DNA of 64,000 nucleotides, from NCBI GenBank assembly GCA_030765045.1, contig CM060969.1, positions 46,176,216 through 46,240,215 on the forward strand, written 5' to 3'. Below the pieces are notes generated by a model. It was not told where the DNA came from and made no database searches. It worked only from the letters and a program-made list of their open reading frames with translations. How positions within the stretch are numbered: the first letter of the stretch is position 1; the number at the start of each line of letters is the position of its first letter. Origin of the DNA: Tenodera sinensis. Lineage: Eukaryota; Arthropoda; Insecta; Mantodea; Mantidae. The position numbers and the translations under genes are program-made. Below are positions 1 to 11,345 of the stretch, in pieces.

Positions 1-1630
1 TTGTAAAACACTTAGTTTCAATTGAAAGCATCGGAACAGATTAACAGTAAACTAGTAACCATTCCACGAGGAGCAAAAAGTAGACCGAATTAACATATAG
101 CCAAATACTGCAGCTAAGTTTGTGTTGAAGAATAGTGTTCTTTTTAAATGCATATAGACTCAACGACAATGACAATAACACTTACACTAAACTCTCCTCC
201 ATCTAATAATATGCAGAATTTTAATATCCTCAGTTCGTTTTATATAAAGAGTTGATATCTATTCCTCGTTTTTAAATAACTGAGCACTTTTATACAATTT
301 AAAAGAATAGTTTTGGATGAAATAAATTTGCTAAAACTTGTTCTTAGCATGTGTTAATATATAGGTTAGATTCCCTACCAGTGATACACCTGTAAATTGT
401 TACGTATTTCAACTGAATACTTTTTGAGGTACTAAAACTCATTAAAATATTTAAAAGGAATAGTTTTTCAGAAAAAATACTGAAATTAACATTATAGAGA
501 TGGCATTTGAAATCTCTTTTAATATAAATTCCATTTATTCACACAAAAATGAAAATTTAAAACTTATCTGTAGGCTAGACAAGCTAAATTCATATACGGT
601 TCATTGTGCATAACTGTATTGGCACCTAAACATTAAATATCCAATTTAATGGCGTGCCATTAAAACGTATTTATAGCAGGTTCAACACGGGTGCCATAAA
701 CATAATAGCCATTTTATGTACAAAGTTAAAAGACATTATATAGGTAGGTAGTGTTAAAATGTCCCCATTTAACTACTTGGGTTTAGTCGTCGATTCACTT
801 ACCTACATCTCCCGCGGAGTAGTTAGATTTAGCCACGTTGTATGCAGACACAAAGTTCAGTTGTCCTCAGCAAACTGCGCCAATGCACCATAAAACAACA
901 AAACACTTTTGTGAAAAGAACAGGTGAACGTCGAACACTCGAGTGTCGTTTGTTGACAGCACAAGAAGAATGATGAATATCTTTTGTTTTTTATTGTTTT
1001 GCTGAGGATGCTTATGGAAATTGCAGCACACGAGTAGAAGGTGAGTTGGCATGTGGCCGCTTCACCATTTAGGAAGTAAGGCAAGCAAAAATCCCTGTAC
1101 AGACGCCTCCATTCGCAAACGAAAGAGACAAACTCTTGTGTATGTGTGCTTCTGCGCCCTAGCTAAGCCTGTTGACTTTATCGACCTGTCTCTTTCCCTC
1201 CTTATCCCCTCTCCTACATACACACACATGCTTCGGCGTCTTCTCCTGGAGTGTTCTCTCCCTCCCGCTGGCAAGCAATCTTCTTTCTCCCACTTCAACC
1301 CTGCAGGCACGCCCCCTTCCTGGCCAACCCTTACAAGCAACCCCTTGTTAGTCTGGACCAACCAAACAGCATCCCCATCTGCATGCGTATAGCGGTGCCT
1401 CGAAAAGATTGTTAGTTTTGTTACAAAAAGAAGCTACATAATCCTTGTAAATATGCATACATCTCAACATAACGGCATACCAACCCTAGGGAGTGAAATA
1501 TACCTGCTGTCTGGACACTAAATGTCCAGAATCTTCTCGACTTATCTGTGTGGCTTTAATGTTGAGGACCGTTTCACTACCTCGGTGTATCGAGGACATT
1601 ATTCTTCTCTACTTAAAAATTCCGATGTTA
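1..1630. other. AT-rich stretch without a recognisable gene
   Basis: I see no family-level similarity here. Positions 1051-1392 are less AT-rich and stay open on the plus strand for 113 codons, but the peptide has no motif I recognise and the DNA is pyrimidine-rich, so I do not call a gene. At about 1632-1657 there is a short minus-sense fragment resembling the ATCTGATG end of the H repeat family (a CACATGACTTTCT-like string). Confidence 0.5.
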
Positions 1631-1661
1631 ACATTCACATGACTTTCTTCTCCCACTATCG

Positions 1662-2467
1662 TTTATTAGTTTCTCTAATACTATAGCAAGTAGGGGAAAT
1701 ATTGTATTCGACCCCAAAAATCCATGTCGAGATTTCACCGAAAGCACATGTTTTGAGGCCCCTGAATCAAAAAAGGAATTTTTAGGAAAAAGTCCGTGTA
1801 TGTGAACAGCGTAACTTAAAAACGAAATGTCTGTTAAAAATCAAAGTTGGTATTTAAGTTTAACTACTCCTAAAAATGGGAAACGAAAATTGTCAAGAAA
1901 ATTCCTCTACCCTAACTATTCTTTATATGGAAAATGTTTCGAAAATTTTGATATTCTCAAAAATGGCTCTAATCATTTTGATTAAAATATCATTATATTT
2001 AAGATATGTTAATGATACATGAAATGTATATTTTGAATTTTCTGGCTATAGCCCCTGTAGTCCTTTTTACTCTTGATGATTTTGCATAACTGGTAAACCG
2101 TAAGAGATAGACCAAGCCTTACTGTACAAGAATGTAGATATCGTTCAAACACACGTTATGTCCAAATACATTTTTGTGGAGTTAACCATTTCCGACACAT
2201 TTCTTGTTATTTGTGTGATTTTGCAATATACGTTTCTCATTTTTTTATCTCTTGGCCGTGCAAAGAGAAAGAAGTTTCAAATTCTTTATATAGCGACCAG
2301 CTTTGAAAAATTTGACTATCGCTCATAGCCTACTGTATTCCCATATTCTTGCACCTACAGGAAAATTAACAAATTTTTACATGAAGAAGATAGAGGAATA
2401 CGTGTTTATAGGAATAGTTAGTACAAAAGTAGAGGAATTAATGCAAGTGCAACACATGAGAATTTTT
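1662..2467 (+). mobile_element. H-family repeat, near full-length plus copy
   Basis: Starts with a degenerate TTTCTCTAATACTATAG terminus and the conserved block with GATTTCACCG and TTTTGAGGCCCC. It then runs through the block with CAAAGTTGGTATTTAAG, the TGGTAAACCGTAAGAGATAG block and the TACTGTATTC block. It ends near GTGCAACACATGAG. The same ordered blocks recur in the other H copies. No long reading frame is kept. A tail-to-tail minus copy follows at 2640. Confidence 0.82.
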
Positions 2468-2639
2468 TGTACCTGCAGCTACTGCGAACTATTCCTAGAA
2501 AGCTTACTTTTCTGCGTACTTCATGTTAATCGAAATGCATGTTGGATAAATAGTTCCATTATACATTTCCGTGTAGGTAAAAAGAAGCAAACAGCAGATT
2601 TGATAGTCATCGATGTAGAGCTAGGATTTGCATGTAAAT

Positions 2640-3160
2640 GCAATGCTATAGTCAAATATTTTAAAGCTTTGAGATTCCATTCTCTTTACACACTTAATAT
2701 ATAAAAAATGAACAACAATGTTCCATTTCACGAAACGTCGTTTTCCGAAAACAAGGAATATCTCCGAAATCGTTCACCCTACAAGAATATTTATTGAGAC
2801 ATAAATTGTGTATTTTAGCAAGATCTACATTTTTTGTAAAGCATGATTTGGTCTATCTCTAACAGTTTACCAGTTATGCAAAAGTCGTCCAGAGTAAATA
2901 CAACTACAGGGGTTATAGCCAGAAAATTCAAGATATTCATTTCATTTGTCATAAAAATATCTCAAACATATGGCATTTTAGTCAAAATCGTTAGAGCCAT
3001 TTTCAAGAAAATCAAAATTTTCGAAAAATGTTCCATGTAAAGAGTAGTTTAGGATGGGGCTATTTTCTTCAAAATCGTCGTGTCGCATCCTTGAAAGACA
3101 TTAAACGTAGTTTTTGAGTTATGCTGTCCACAGACTGACAGACCCACAGACACACATATT
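2640..3160 (-). mobile_element. H-family repeat, partial minus copy
   Basis: This is the reverse complement of the middle and late blocks of the family. It has TATAGTCAAATATTTTAAAG, the CTAACAGTTTACCAGTTATG block, and GAGTTATGCTGTCCACAG followed by the CA/GACA-rich tract where it stops. Inside it (2843-3040) lies a 65-codon frame with LPVMQKSSRVN that stays open in several other copies. Its ATCTGATG end is missing. Confidence 0.82.
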
Positions 3161-3549
3161 GAGATATTACGTTGTTTGTGTAAAATAACGTTCTGCCTCT
3201 TACTGCAAAAATATTTATTTTGGAAAATTGAACTAAAGTGAACTCTTGGTTATTCGCTTGGGGATTATCTGAGCACCTTCGCACAGAACAAACAATTAAG
3301 TCGCTGAGACAGAGAGCTTTAGGAGACAACAATGAAGTATTCCCACGTAACAATAGATTGTTGTTTCAATTGTTGTAGGCCTGTGTGTTCCACGACAATC
3401 AAAAAAATTTCTTCTTGTGTTGATGAGCTTGTAAGGTCAACGAAATAATTTATTGTTGAGTTTGTACGTTTATTGTTTAACTGATTTCCAGCTGCGATGC
3501 CTCCTATACGTCAAAATTATCATAGAAGTTAAAGTCTTGGGGTACACAC
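3161..3549. other. unassigned spacer
   Basis: About 390 bases between an H copy and a transposon-derived pseudogene. I see no conserved motif, simple array or coding signal. Confidence 0.4.
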
Positions 3550-3960
3550 AATAGATGATTCATTCCTAATGATGGAGCTTTGACTCTCTGCCAGGGTCGT
3601 AATAAGAAGATTACATGCTCAATTAAATCACAATTGGACCTTAAAGTGCACAGTGGCCACATACTAGGAATAAATCAATACTAATATCTAAAAAGCAAAT
3701 CCTATCTGCAATGCAGCAGTCTTCAAGTGCAAGGAATGCATTCTTCTATGGCATGTGTACTGCTATGGTTGCTGCATGTATTCCATGGCACAAGCTCAGG
3801 GTAGGTACCTAAATATACGCATTTTTAGAGAAGCAGGCGGATGCCTAACGATTTTGTGCTCCACAAAAGCATTCGTGTTTTGAGGAAGTGCAACGTCACA
3901 CATGGATCGTTGTCGATGAAACTACGATGTTGCTGATCTTTTGCATTTAAACGTTCCCAA
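3550..3960 (+). pseudogene. hAT/CGGBP1-like BED-finger gene remnant
   Basis: Conceptual translation shows a finger-like stretch (TLCQGRNKK ... KVHSGH) in which the second metal cysteine reads R. It continues through KKQ to GMCTAMVAACIPWHKLRV and AFLEKQADA, then EEVQRHTWIVVDETT. The order finger, IPWHKLR, FLEK, VDETT is what I know from insect CGGBP1-like/hAT-derived proteins, where the DETT aspartate opens the RNase H-like fold. At least two in-frame stops and a frame change between the finger and the IPWHKLR block show it is dead. About 140 codons of similarity are visible, and the 3' part of the gene is not recognisable downstream. A second, different piece of such a gene lies at 7153-7540. 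Family assignment rests on remembered motifs. Confidence 0.6.
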
Positions 3961-4740
3961 GATTGCAGATTTCATGAATAATTTATTGTTGCAAATAATT
4001 ACTTTTTATGTGTTGATCTGCCAAGTAAATACTTAATTGAATTGGATTTGAACAGTACAAGAAAACTAGATCTTTCTACGGTTAAATTATTTATACTTCT
4101 TCATGTAGACCCTGCGGCCTGTTACCATCTCACAAATGAATTTCCAAACCACGATTTTTCTGGCAGGAGCGGAAGTAGTCTATAATATTGTCAATTTCTG
4201 TGGCTTCATTAGTCGGCTAAGTATGGCTCTTATGTTTCGTGTTACAGCGATCAGTGGTAACAAGGATTAGTGGAAAGGAGACAATCGATTGAAAATCCGA
4301 GGTTTTGGACCAAAAGTGTGTTTTTGCCATTAATCAACAATTCTTCGCCTCTTTCTTATTTAAAATGGTATAATATTTAACTCTCCGTCATTTTTATATA
4401 TCGCAATGGCTATTTAAATATGAAAGTGCACACCATTTACATTCCCATTAAATTTTATTTTCTTCGCTTCTCAAAACTACACATTTCTTGGTATGAAAAG
4501 TCCTTTGCGAAGCAGTTTTGGTCAGATTGTTATTTGGAATATCAGCTCCTTAGTACAAAATAAATGTTATAATCTCGTCTGGCTTTTATTAAGAGATGGT
4601 TTGTTGAGCATGTAAGCTTCAATAAATAATGAACTAACCTAAAAAATAAAACATTGCTAATAGAAAAAAATTCTTGCATCTTCTGCTTTCATTAGACAGC
4701 AAAATCCATACCAAACCTGATTTGCATATGTATTAGGAAC
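3961..4740. other. spacer, possible decayed 3' part of the preceding pseudogene
   Basis: The stretch follows the VDETT-bearing pseudogene and could hold its eroded remainder, but I cannot align any further motif. No other feature was recognised. Confidence 0.3.
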
Positions 4741-5040
4741 ACGCTCAAAGTTGCCGCAATGAAAGCTTGCCAATCTATAGGATGCGCAGAAGACTATTTT
4801 GGTAAACGTTCCGTACCGTACCATACACCTGTTGCAGGGCGATAGTATCCCTATTACGGACTCCAATATCTAACAACGTCTCGAGGTGTGCATATAGCCG
4901 TCAAGAGTAGAGGGGAAGTAGACAGTGAGTGGAAGTGGAATCAATCCAGTGAGGTAACCTGGCTTTATCTGAGTAGTACCGAAGTTTCGCGCAGCTCTCG
5001 TTGGCAAGCTTCCGTTGCGTCACATGTACCAAAAATTACA
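4741..5040. repeat. E repeat, copy 1 (pairs with 19790-20105)
   Basis: The segment shares an ordered set of blocks with 19790-20105: ATGAAAGCTTGCCAATCT, CCTGTTGCAGGGCGATAG, CCAATATCTAACAAC, TCGAGG-GTGCA and GCAGCTCTCGTTGGCAAG. The copies differ by point changes and by a 30-40-base length difference in the middle. I do not recognise the family. Neither strand has a convincing protein. Confidence 0.65.
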
Positions 5041-5154
5041 CCTGAAAGACGAAAACTGTTCCGCAAGAAGTATTTTATGTTCCTACTACAATTTTCTTAA
5101 TTAAACAATTGATGAAAATGATTGGAGCAAGAGTCACAAACTGTGCAGGGAGAC

Positions 5155-5600
5155 TAAACGAACGAGGTGACGCCGCCGTAACGTGTACGACACGCATTCG
5201 GGGGATCCTGGGTTTGATCCCCGGCGACCGCGCACTCTGATATGGGTGTTTCCTTGGTTTCTCCTTGTCACTTAGGCGAATCCTGGGGTGCTTAATTTCA
5301 TACCAGGATTTTCATTCCACTAACTTCTCTTTCAGGTGTGCTTTCAGGCACATTCGGTGCCGGAAAGATGGTGCGGATGCTTGCCCATTCAACTGCTGTT
5401 GTCGGCGCTAGGTAGCGTTGTGCTGTCCTCTCGCAGGGGACGCTTGTACGATACTAGATCCGGAGTGATGGTGGCTGTCCAGCTTGGCGCCGGGATGAAG
5501 AGATCTCAGGAATTGTTAAGGACTTCAATGCATCTCTCTGGCAAGTCTGTCTGCGATCTGTCTGGATCCTGCGGTTCCCTCACTTCATAGCTTCCTCCTG
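5155..5600 (+). mobile_element. tRNA-derived SINE, family C
   Basis: The 5' part resembles a tRNA with a B-box-like GGGTTTGATCCCCGG. A body follows: CACTCTGATATGGG, TTTCC.TGGTTT, TGTCACTTAGGCGAATCCTGGGGTGC, CTTTCAGG, then a GC-richer region with GGCGCTAGGTAGCG and a GATGAAGA.ATCTCAG block. The minus copy at 40850-41382 has the same parts in the same order, so both ends are supported by comparison. SINEs of this kind are transcribed by RNA polymerase III and moved by LINE proteins. A G16 run at 5600-5615 abuts the 3' end. Confidence 0.7.
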
Positions 5601-5615
5601 GGGGGGGGGGGGGGG
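5600..5615. repeat. poly(G) run, 16 bases
   Basis: An uninterrupted run of 16 G directly after the SINE. It could form quadruplex structure and is prone to length errors in sequencing. Confidence 0.9.
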
Positions 5616-5871
5616 CTGTTAGGCGCAATAGATCTGTGTGAAGGTTGCAGTGCGCAGGTGTAGCCCTCCGAGTACACTTTTTACCCTTTTGCCCATTGCT
5701 GCGGATACGAGGAACAAACACGCAACATTTAAAAGCTGATTCTCTAATATTGTGGAATTCAGCACTTTCACTATACTCTACCCTTAAACGGCCACACTCA
5801 GAGTGTGTTTGTTCCAATATTAGCTTATATTATTTATTCTTATTTAGTTTCAGTACCTATTAGTTAGGCTG

Positions 5872-6405
5872 CGATAATCGATTTTCTCAAAAATGGTTCT
5901 AATGATGAGTAAAATACGTTTATATGTTTAAAATATTTAAATGACAAAATGACCTGAATTATCCTTCAATGGAAAGGAATTTTGCATATTTCTGTACAAC
6001 TGATTAACCGTAAGAGATAGAAAAAATAAAGAAAAACACACAACACAAAAATGTAAATCACTTTCAAACACACAGTTAATTTCAAATAACTTATTACGAC
6101 AACAGCCATTTCAGAGGTATTCCATGTTATCGGTTTGAATTTTCAGCACCTCTTACAGGTTTAATGCACTGTCACTATTCAGTTGTTTCTCGCTATGTCA
6201 TGGAACAACACGGCCAGCATATAGCGATTCAGTTTTTAAACATATGACTATCATTTCGATTTCCTTTATACCTCTTGTATCTTCCACGTAATATGTAATG
6301 AAACTACTTCTGCAAAGGTTTACCTCATTAATAAATAATGGTTTGTAGAATCCGTATAAAAAGAAACAAATAATAGGTAGAGGACAAAGTCAGGTAAATT
6401 TTCTA
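5872..6405 (+). mobile_element. H-family repeat, diverged plus copy
   Basis: It begins inside the family at the ATTTTCTCAAAAATGG.TCTAA block and keeps the AACTGATTAACCGTAAGAGATAG block. It ends with GTAGAGGACAAAGTCAGG, the counterpart of AGTAGAGAAAGTCATG in younger copies. More diverged than most copies, so probably older. Confidence 0.6.
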
Positions 6406-7152
6406 TTTCTCTCTATTAAACTACAGAGGTAAGAAAATTATGAAATACACAGCAAAATTTGCGTTACTCACTTCTCTAGATTTTGTCTCCAAGTTTGTGA
6501 AGTTATAGGCAGTGAGTGAAATACTTACATATATTCCATCAATTAGAAATAAATTCTGTGTATATGAAAAAGGAAAACAAAACCACAATTCTCTGCAATA
6601 ATTTTGCCAAAATGGATTTTAGAAATTCTTTGTCTCAATTCAAGATTATATCTGGAGATTAAAAATTAAGTCGTGTTTCTTATAACTGTGGCTAGGAAGT
6701 GGAGGAAAAATTCTTTTTTATTCTGATCCCTGAAGAAAAGGCCCAACAATGTTCAATACGGTGCATTACAGGCCAGAAAAATGTAGATTTAATTTGTCCT
6801 TTTCTGTCTTTTTTGGCATTTTTTGATTTGGATGTCCTTTTCTATCCTTTTTGCCTCATTTAACAGGTTTTTTGGCATCTTTGCCTTCTTTTGTCTATCT
6901 TTTTCCTGTTCAACAGAGTATAACCTCAATTCCAATGTCTTTAATTAATTTTCACTGCTAAAACTGGCTACAATAAGTAGTTGAGGAAATATATACGTCC
7001 TGGGAGCGACTACTGAACCTTATTTAACTATCCTGTTGTTTTTTACCTGCATTGTATTAGTTATCTTGACCAGAGGGTAGCAGTGGGTAGGTTGTATGCA
7101 CCTTATGCTTGACCGAAATTTCACAGTTTGTGAACGAAATCCAAACCATAAA
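6406..7152. other. T-rich spacer
   Basis: Contains irregular T-rich runs (6800-6920, repeated TTTTTGGCATnTTT-like strings) but no clean tandem period and no gene. Confidence 0.35.
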
Positions 7153-7540
7153 TATGCCTAAAACTAAGCCTAGTAAAACTGCCTTTTTTGGGGGGCAACA
7201 ATTTAACCGGAGCTATTTTCTACTGGTGGAAGTACCTTTTTCTGCAAATATTGCGAGATGAAGGCTAGTGCACAAAAACAGTTTCATATTTAGCAGCATA
7301 TTGGGCATATGAAACACCAAAAACACAGAAAAAAACTGAAATTATTAATTAATTTGGACCAGTCCTTTATGCCCGTTTTTTCAGATATCTCCTTTTTATG
7401 TATTTTAGGTATATTTAGGGGTCCTTTTAGGCAATTTATGGACCTTCAATTTCCAAATCCTACTTATAAGCTCTCCCACCCCCAAACATGTAGGTATTCT
7501 TCGCGTTGCGTTTCCTTCCCCTTTCCTATGATTGGTTAAT
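7153..7540 (+). pseudogene. hAT/CGGBP1-like BED-finger gene fragment
   Basis: A start-like MPKTKPSKTAFFGG at 7153 is followed, after a frame change, by ELFSTGGSTFFCKYCEMK and an in-frame stop. Then come QHIGHMKHQKHRKK and a stretch open to 7539. The CxxC pair, the QHI and MKHQKH histidines and the MPKTK start match the N-terminal finger of insect CGGBP1-like proteins. The frameshift near 7200 and the TAG stop near 7292 make it a pseudogene. The later IPWHKLR and DETT blocks are not found downstream, so only the 5' third is present. Confidence 0.6.
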
Positions 7541-7751
7541 ATACGCCTTTGAAAAAAAGTCGTGTCCAATGCAACGACAGGTGATAAAAGCGGTATATAA
7601 ACATACTAAAATGATAGAGGCACGTATTTTGTGATTCACATATAGACTAATGTTAAAATGAACAGCCATTTAAGCAAGAATCAAACTCATAATTATAAAT
7701 TGGCTACTATACCAAATATATTAACACTTTTTTTCAAAACGTTGGCTCAAC

Positions 7752-7782
7752 AAAAAAAACAAAAAAAAAAAAAAAAAAAAAA
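7752..7782. repeat. A-rich run
   Basis: A run of A broken only by two C. No retroelement body can be defined in front of it. Confidence 0.85.
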
Positions 7783-7904
7783 CAATCTTAGTTTAAACCA
7801 TCTATTTATTGATAAGAATTTGTATATATTCCAGATGTATTAATTTCGTTACGTAATTTATTTAACTTATACGGTTATTTACTGTTAATCTGACAATTAT
7901 ATTC

Positions 7905-8400
7905 GAATATATTGCAACGTCAGAGACGTTCAATGCCGGGCTGCCTCGCGGGACTGCTGTATGTATGCGATGTTAACAATCGAGGCGGCAGAAACAAAAG
8001 AGGTGTCGAGAGCGTTCTCGAAGCTTCTAGCTAAGTCATTTCCATGCGTTTGTGTAGAGGTTAGAAAGGTCCATGTGACGTAAACTTCAGTTTACAAGGA
8101 CGCCCTAGAAGAACAGTTGGACTTGAGTTATAGACACGAGTTCAGTGAAGATTTAGCGAACGTCTTCAATGATTACATCGTCGTAATTAATCCATAAAAC
8201 ACAGTAAATGAAGAAAGGCACTAAAAGAACTGAGCAAAATTATCAAAAGTAAGACTGCCAATTGTGATTTCCCGAAAGACTGTAGACTTTATTAACGACA
8301 TAAAGAAAATTGTGAATTCGTGGTAACATTTTAGAAGATAATAAAGTTATAGAAAAGTAATCAGACTGATTTTGACATTTGCGTCAATATTTGGCACCGT
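7905..8400 (+). mobile_element. possible LTR (weak)
   Basis: A moderately GC-richer block with TCGAGAGCGTTCTCGAAGCTTC (long self-complementary core) is followed by an AATAAAG signal-like string at 8340. It ends at TTGGCACCGTAGATT, which could be an LTR end and primer-binding site. No second copy exists in the window and the termini are unclear, so this is a suggestion only. Confidence 0.25.
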
Positions 8401-8507
8401 AGATTCCACGCACGCAGCCAATGAGAGGTGCCTAGTCACGTGACAGTTAAAATATACGGGGCAAAGTTACGTGGAACAGACCTTGGAAATTTGTTCTATA
8501 ATCACCT

Positions 8508-8745
8508 TTTCTTTTCTAAGCCCGCCTTTGTAGTGTGATGGTAGCGTATCTGCCTTACCTCCAAGAGTTCCTTTGATTCTCGGTTAAGGTTAGTCATTCG
8601 GACAAGCTTTTCCGTGGGTTTTCCCTTATCGTGAGAAGACGAATGTCGAGTAACTAAGCTCTATGTACCTCGGGCTCATTTGAGCACCATTTCATCCACT
8701 TCATTCATCGTCCGATACGACACTATATTGAAAGACATTAATATA
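8508..8745 (+). mobile_element. tRNA-derived SINE, family B
   Basis: The head AAGCCCGCCTTTGTAGTGTGATGG is tRNA-like with a B-box-like GATTCTCGGTTAAGG. A body follows: TTTTCC.TGGGTTTTCCC, GAGAAGACGAATG, CTCGGGCTCATTTGAGCAC and TTCATTCATCGTCCGATA. The minus copy at 32565-32768 shares head, body and the TCGTCCGATA tail, and a shorter plus copy lies at 56833-57010. Confidence 0.7.
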
Positions 8746-9469
8746 CAAAAAAGTTTATGTAGCTTATAAAGCCTAAGCAAGAAGAATTGGCAATCCAATA
8801 TTGTTACTGAAGGTATGTAAATATTCACAGTGGCCAACAGCCGATAAGTTTCATACGAATAGTAAAGTTTGATTTGATTTTGGATATTTGTAACTTAAAT
8901 TTAGAACTTGCAATAATTTTATCGTAAAAATACACTTCAGTCTAGTAATTTGCACACCTCTATACGGAATATTTTCCAAGACACATTATACATATTTGCT
9001 TCCTTTTTGAGCACATGCCACACAGCTGATTCACTACCACTGCATAAGATGCGACTGTCTGAGCCAGAGAAGCGCTCAAATGCTCGTAAGATATCTTCAC
9101 CTTCCCCTTCCTTCATACCTTAGACCAAGCATTGTAAAACTGCTCATAAACACCCTCCTAGTGCTAATTAATATAACGGTGTGTTATACTGCCAGCAACG
9201 TGCCGGCCCATATGTGTGTGTGAGGACGGGAAACGGGCCGCAAGAGATGTAGAAAATACTGCCACTTCCAGACCCAAGTATAAAGGTAAACTTTGAAAAG
9301 TTGTTGTTGGGTATCGTTAATCTGTTTTATGTCTTAGTCCCACAACGTTAAGGTTTACACAAGCGCGAGCAGTTTTTCTCTCTTCATTTTCTCCTCCCTC
9401 AGCTTCATTCTGTTCACAATACTCTCCATTTACTGTGCCAAAAATATAATGGAAGTGTTTATATAAAAA

Positions 9470-9511
9470 AAAAAGAAAAAAAAAAAAGAAAAAAAAAAGA
9501 AAAAAAAGAAA
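9470..9511. repeat. A-rich AAAAAG tract
   Basis: Interrupted poly(A) with scattered G, about 40 bases. A GTGTTGCAATCACATAACTTTCTC string right after it (9518-9541) resembles the ATCTGATG end of the H family in minus sense. Confidence 0.7.
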
Positions 9512-9591
9512 ACCAACGTGTTGCAATCACATAACTTTCTCTCACCGTTCTTCAACAAAATTACAATGGGACAAATTACACTCCCCACCAG

Positions 9592-10144
9592 TCTGACAAA
9601 TGACAAAGTTCAGGAACTTTTTCTTGTCACTTTATTGTCCCTTCTAAAACTGAAGCACAAGACAGTTCTGTTTTACACATTTTTGTACAATCTACAGTTC
9701 TTCGCGACGTTACAACTCACAGCTGCTCCGCCTTCTCGTAATCTTGACACATACTTTTCTGTCTTTCAGTTCTCTCTGTGCAACAGCTAGCTTCGACGAT
9801 ACGCCCACTCAACACTCACTAAAATTGCTTCACTTCATTTGACGGCTCATGTCTATAACAGTATCTGGCGATACGCACATCTAAATTACGACACACAGTG
9901 TTAATATCTTTCACGTTTAACATTCACGACTTCATTACTCTTCTCTCGCCGTAGTCGCAGCACGGATCTTTCTCGAAATCTACCTTTTCTCGAACCTCTC
10001 AAACTGGCAGTAGAAAGTTCGCGAACAGTGTGGAAACACTTTGTTCTGTCGCGCTCATTGTCGTCGGTCGCGTATTCACAGTAGTGGTGTGAGGTACAAT
10101 CTTGACGTTGGCTCTTTGATGTGCTACCACTGGCCGGTATCACA
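9592..10144 (-). mobile_element. LTR of an LTR retrotransposon, copy 1
   Basis: On the minus strand it begins TGTGATACCGGCC and ends GTCAGA just before CTGGTGGGG. It shares internal blocks with the other three LTRs (GTTACAACTCACAGCTG, CGATACGCCCACTCAACACTCA, TTTCTCGAA), read here on the plus strand. The primer site next to it has drifted from the leucine-tRNA type seen in the copies at 15903 and 57489. No gag or pol lies downstream, so it is a solo or truncated LTR. Confidence 0.6.
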
Positions 10145-10439
10145 CTATTCTTACAAAACCTTACTATTTTATATAAGTCATATTAAATAGGATAAACATA
10201 TTTGTAGGAATGGTTTATAAGTATAGGACGATTAGTAGAACACACTAGGCTTAAGTAAAGCTCAGATCTTTTAAAGGCTTCTCCCTATGTGCATGACCAT
10301 GAGGGTCAGAAAATAGTATTGGACAATGGACGACCCTTCCAATGAATCGAAACAACAATAGAAGTCAGTTCAGCATCTTGTATGACCCACACGGCTATGC
10401 ATTTTTGCTTAGTTTGAGACTTGATTGTGATTTATTTTC

Positions 10440-11345
10440 GCACACATCTTTGTGGAATGTTGTCACATTCTAGAGTGAGAACATCTGTAAGCTCTTGAAG
10501 AATCTGAGGAGCTATAGGACACTTCTGGACATTGCGTTCTAGCATACCCACAAATGCTCAATGAAATTGTGGCAGTTCATTGTCTCATTCTGTAAGGTGG
10601 CCATAGTGGCACCAGCTGCATGGATTCTAGCATTGTTTTGCTGAAATACAAACTCGGGTCCCATCCCAACTGCAACAGACATAACAGACATAACAGTACA
10701 CCAGCAATGTAGCTGACAGCATTTTGTGTCCGAATGACTACCACAAGATTACTTTTACCGTCAATACTGATGTCAACCCACAGCATGACTGACCCAGCGC
10801 CAAATCTATCAATTTCTTGGACTGTAGTTTCATCATAATGCTCTCCACGATGACGATACACAAGCAGATGTCAATCACACTATGTTAAACGAAAGCGAGA
10901 TTCATCTGTTAACAGTACATTGCACCAGTGATAAAGATGCCAGTTCCTATGTTGTCGAGCAAACTTCAATCGATCTACTTTGTGATGTCCTTCAATCGAG
11001 GGACCTTACGAGGTCTTAATCCTACCTCTCGAAGTCTGTTTTGTGTTGTATGACCACTCACAATAACATCAGTTGCTGGTCTCAAGTTATTTAGATGGTC
11101 TCTAGCAGTGGCAGTGCATCGCTGAAGGGCACAATTGACCACATATCGATCATCTCTAGCTGACGTTTTACGTTTTGGACTCTGGCCTACTCTTGTGTCA
11201 AACCTTTCCAAGAACAGATGAAGCCACACTGACATCTCTAGCCGATGCTTGAACTACCCAACACTCCTGTATCAATGTGACCACTCGAAGAACTTTAGCT
11301 TCGAACAGGTACCTCATTTTAAACTCTTTGAATGTAAATACTTGT
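10440..11345 (-). pseudogene. Tc1-like transposase remnant
   Basis: Read on the minus strand, pieces of a Tc1 transposase appear in order. A helix-turn-helix part reads RVVTLIQECWVVQASARDV (about 11340-11200). A second DNA-binding part reads KRKTSARDDRYVVNCALQR ... NRLREVGLRPRK (11190-10985). The first catalytic aspartate sits in LLTDESRF (about 10909-10891), followed by YRHRGEHYDETTVQEIDRFG and GSVMLW. The second aspartate position reads FQQNNARIHAA (10646-10614), with N in place of D, and IEHLW comes near the end. An in-frame stop after the first aspartate, several frame changes and the D-to-N change show it is inactive. Tc1 transposases cut and paste DNA at TA sites. I could not define the terminal inverted repeats. 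Confidence 0.82.

Noticed and set aside
1051..1392. 113-codon frame in a GC-richer patch
   Set aside because: No domain, low-complexity Ser/Pro/Leu-rich peptide and overlapping open minus frame. Not enough to call a gene.
5336..5590. Frames inside the GC-rich half of SINE family C
   Set aside because: The same DNA in the minus copy at 40850-41382 does not keep the frame.
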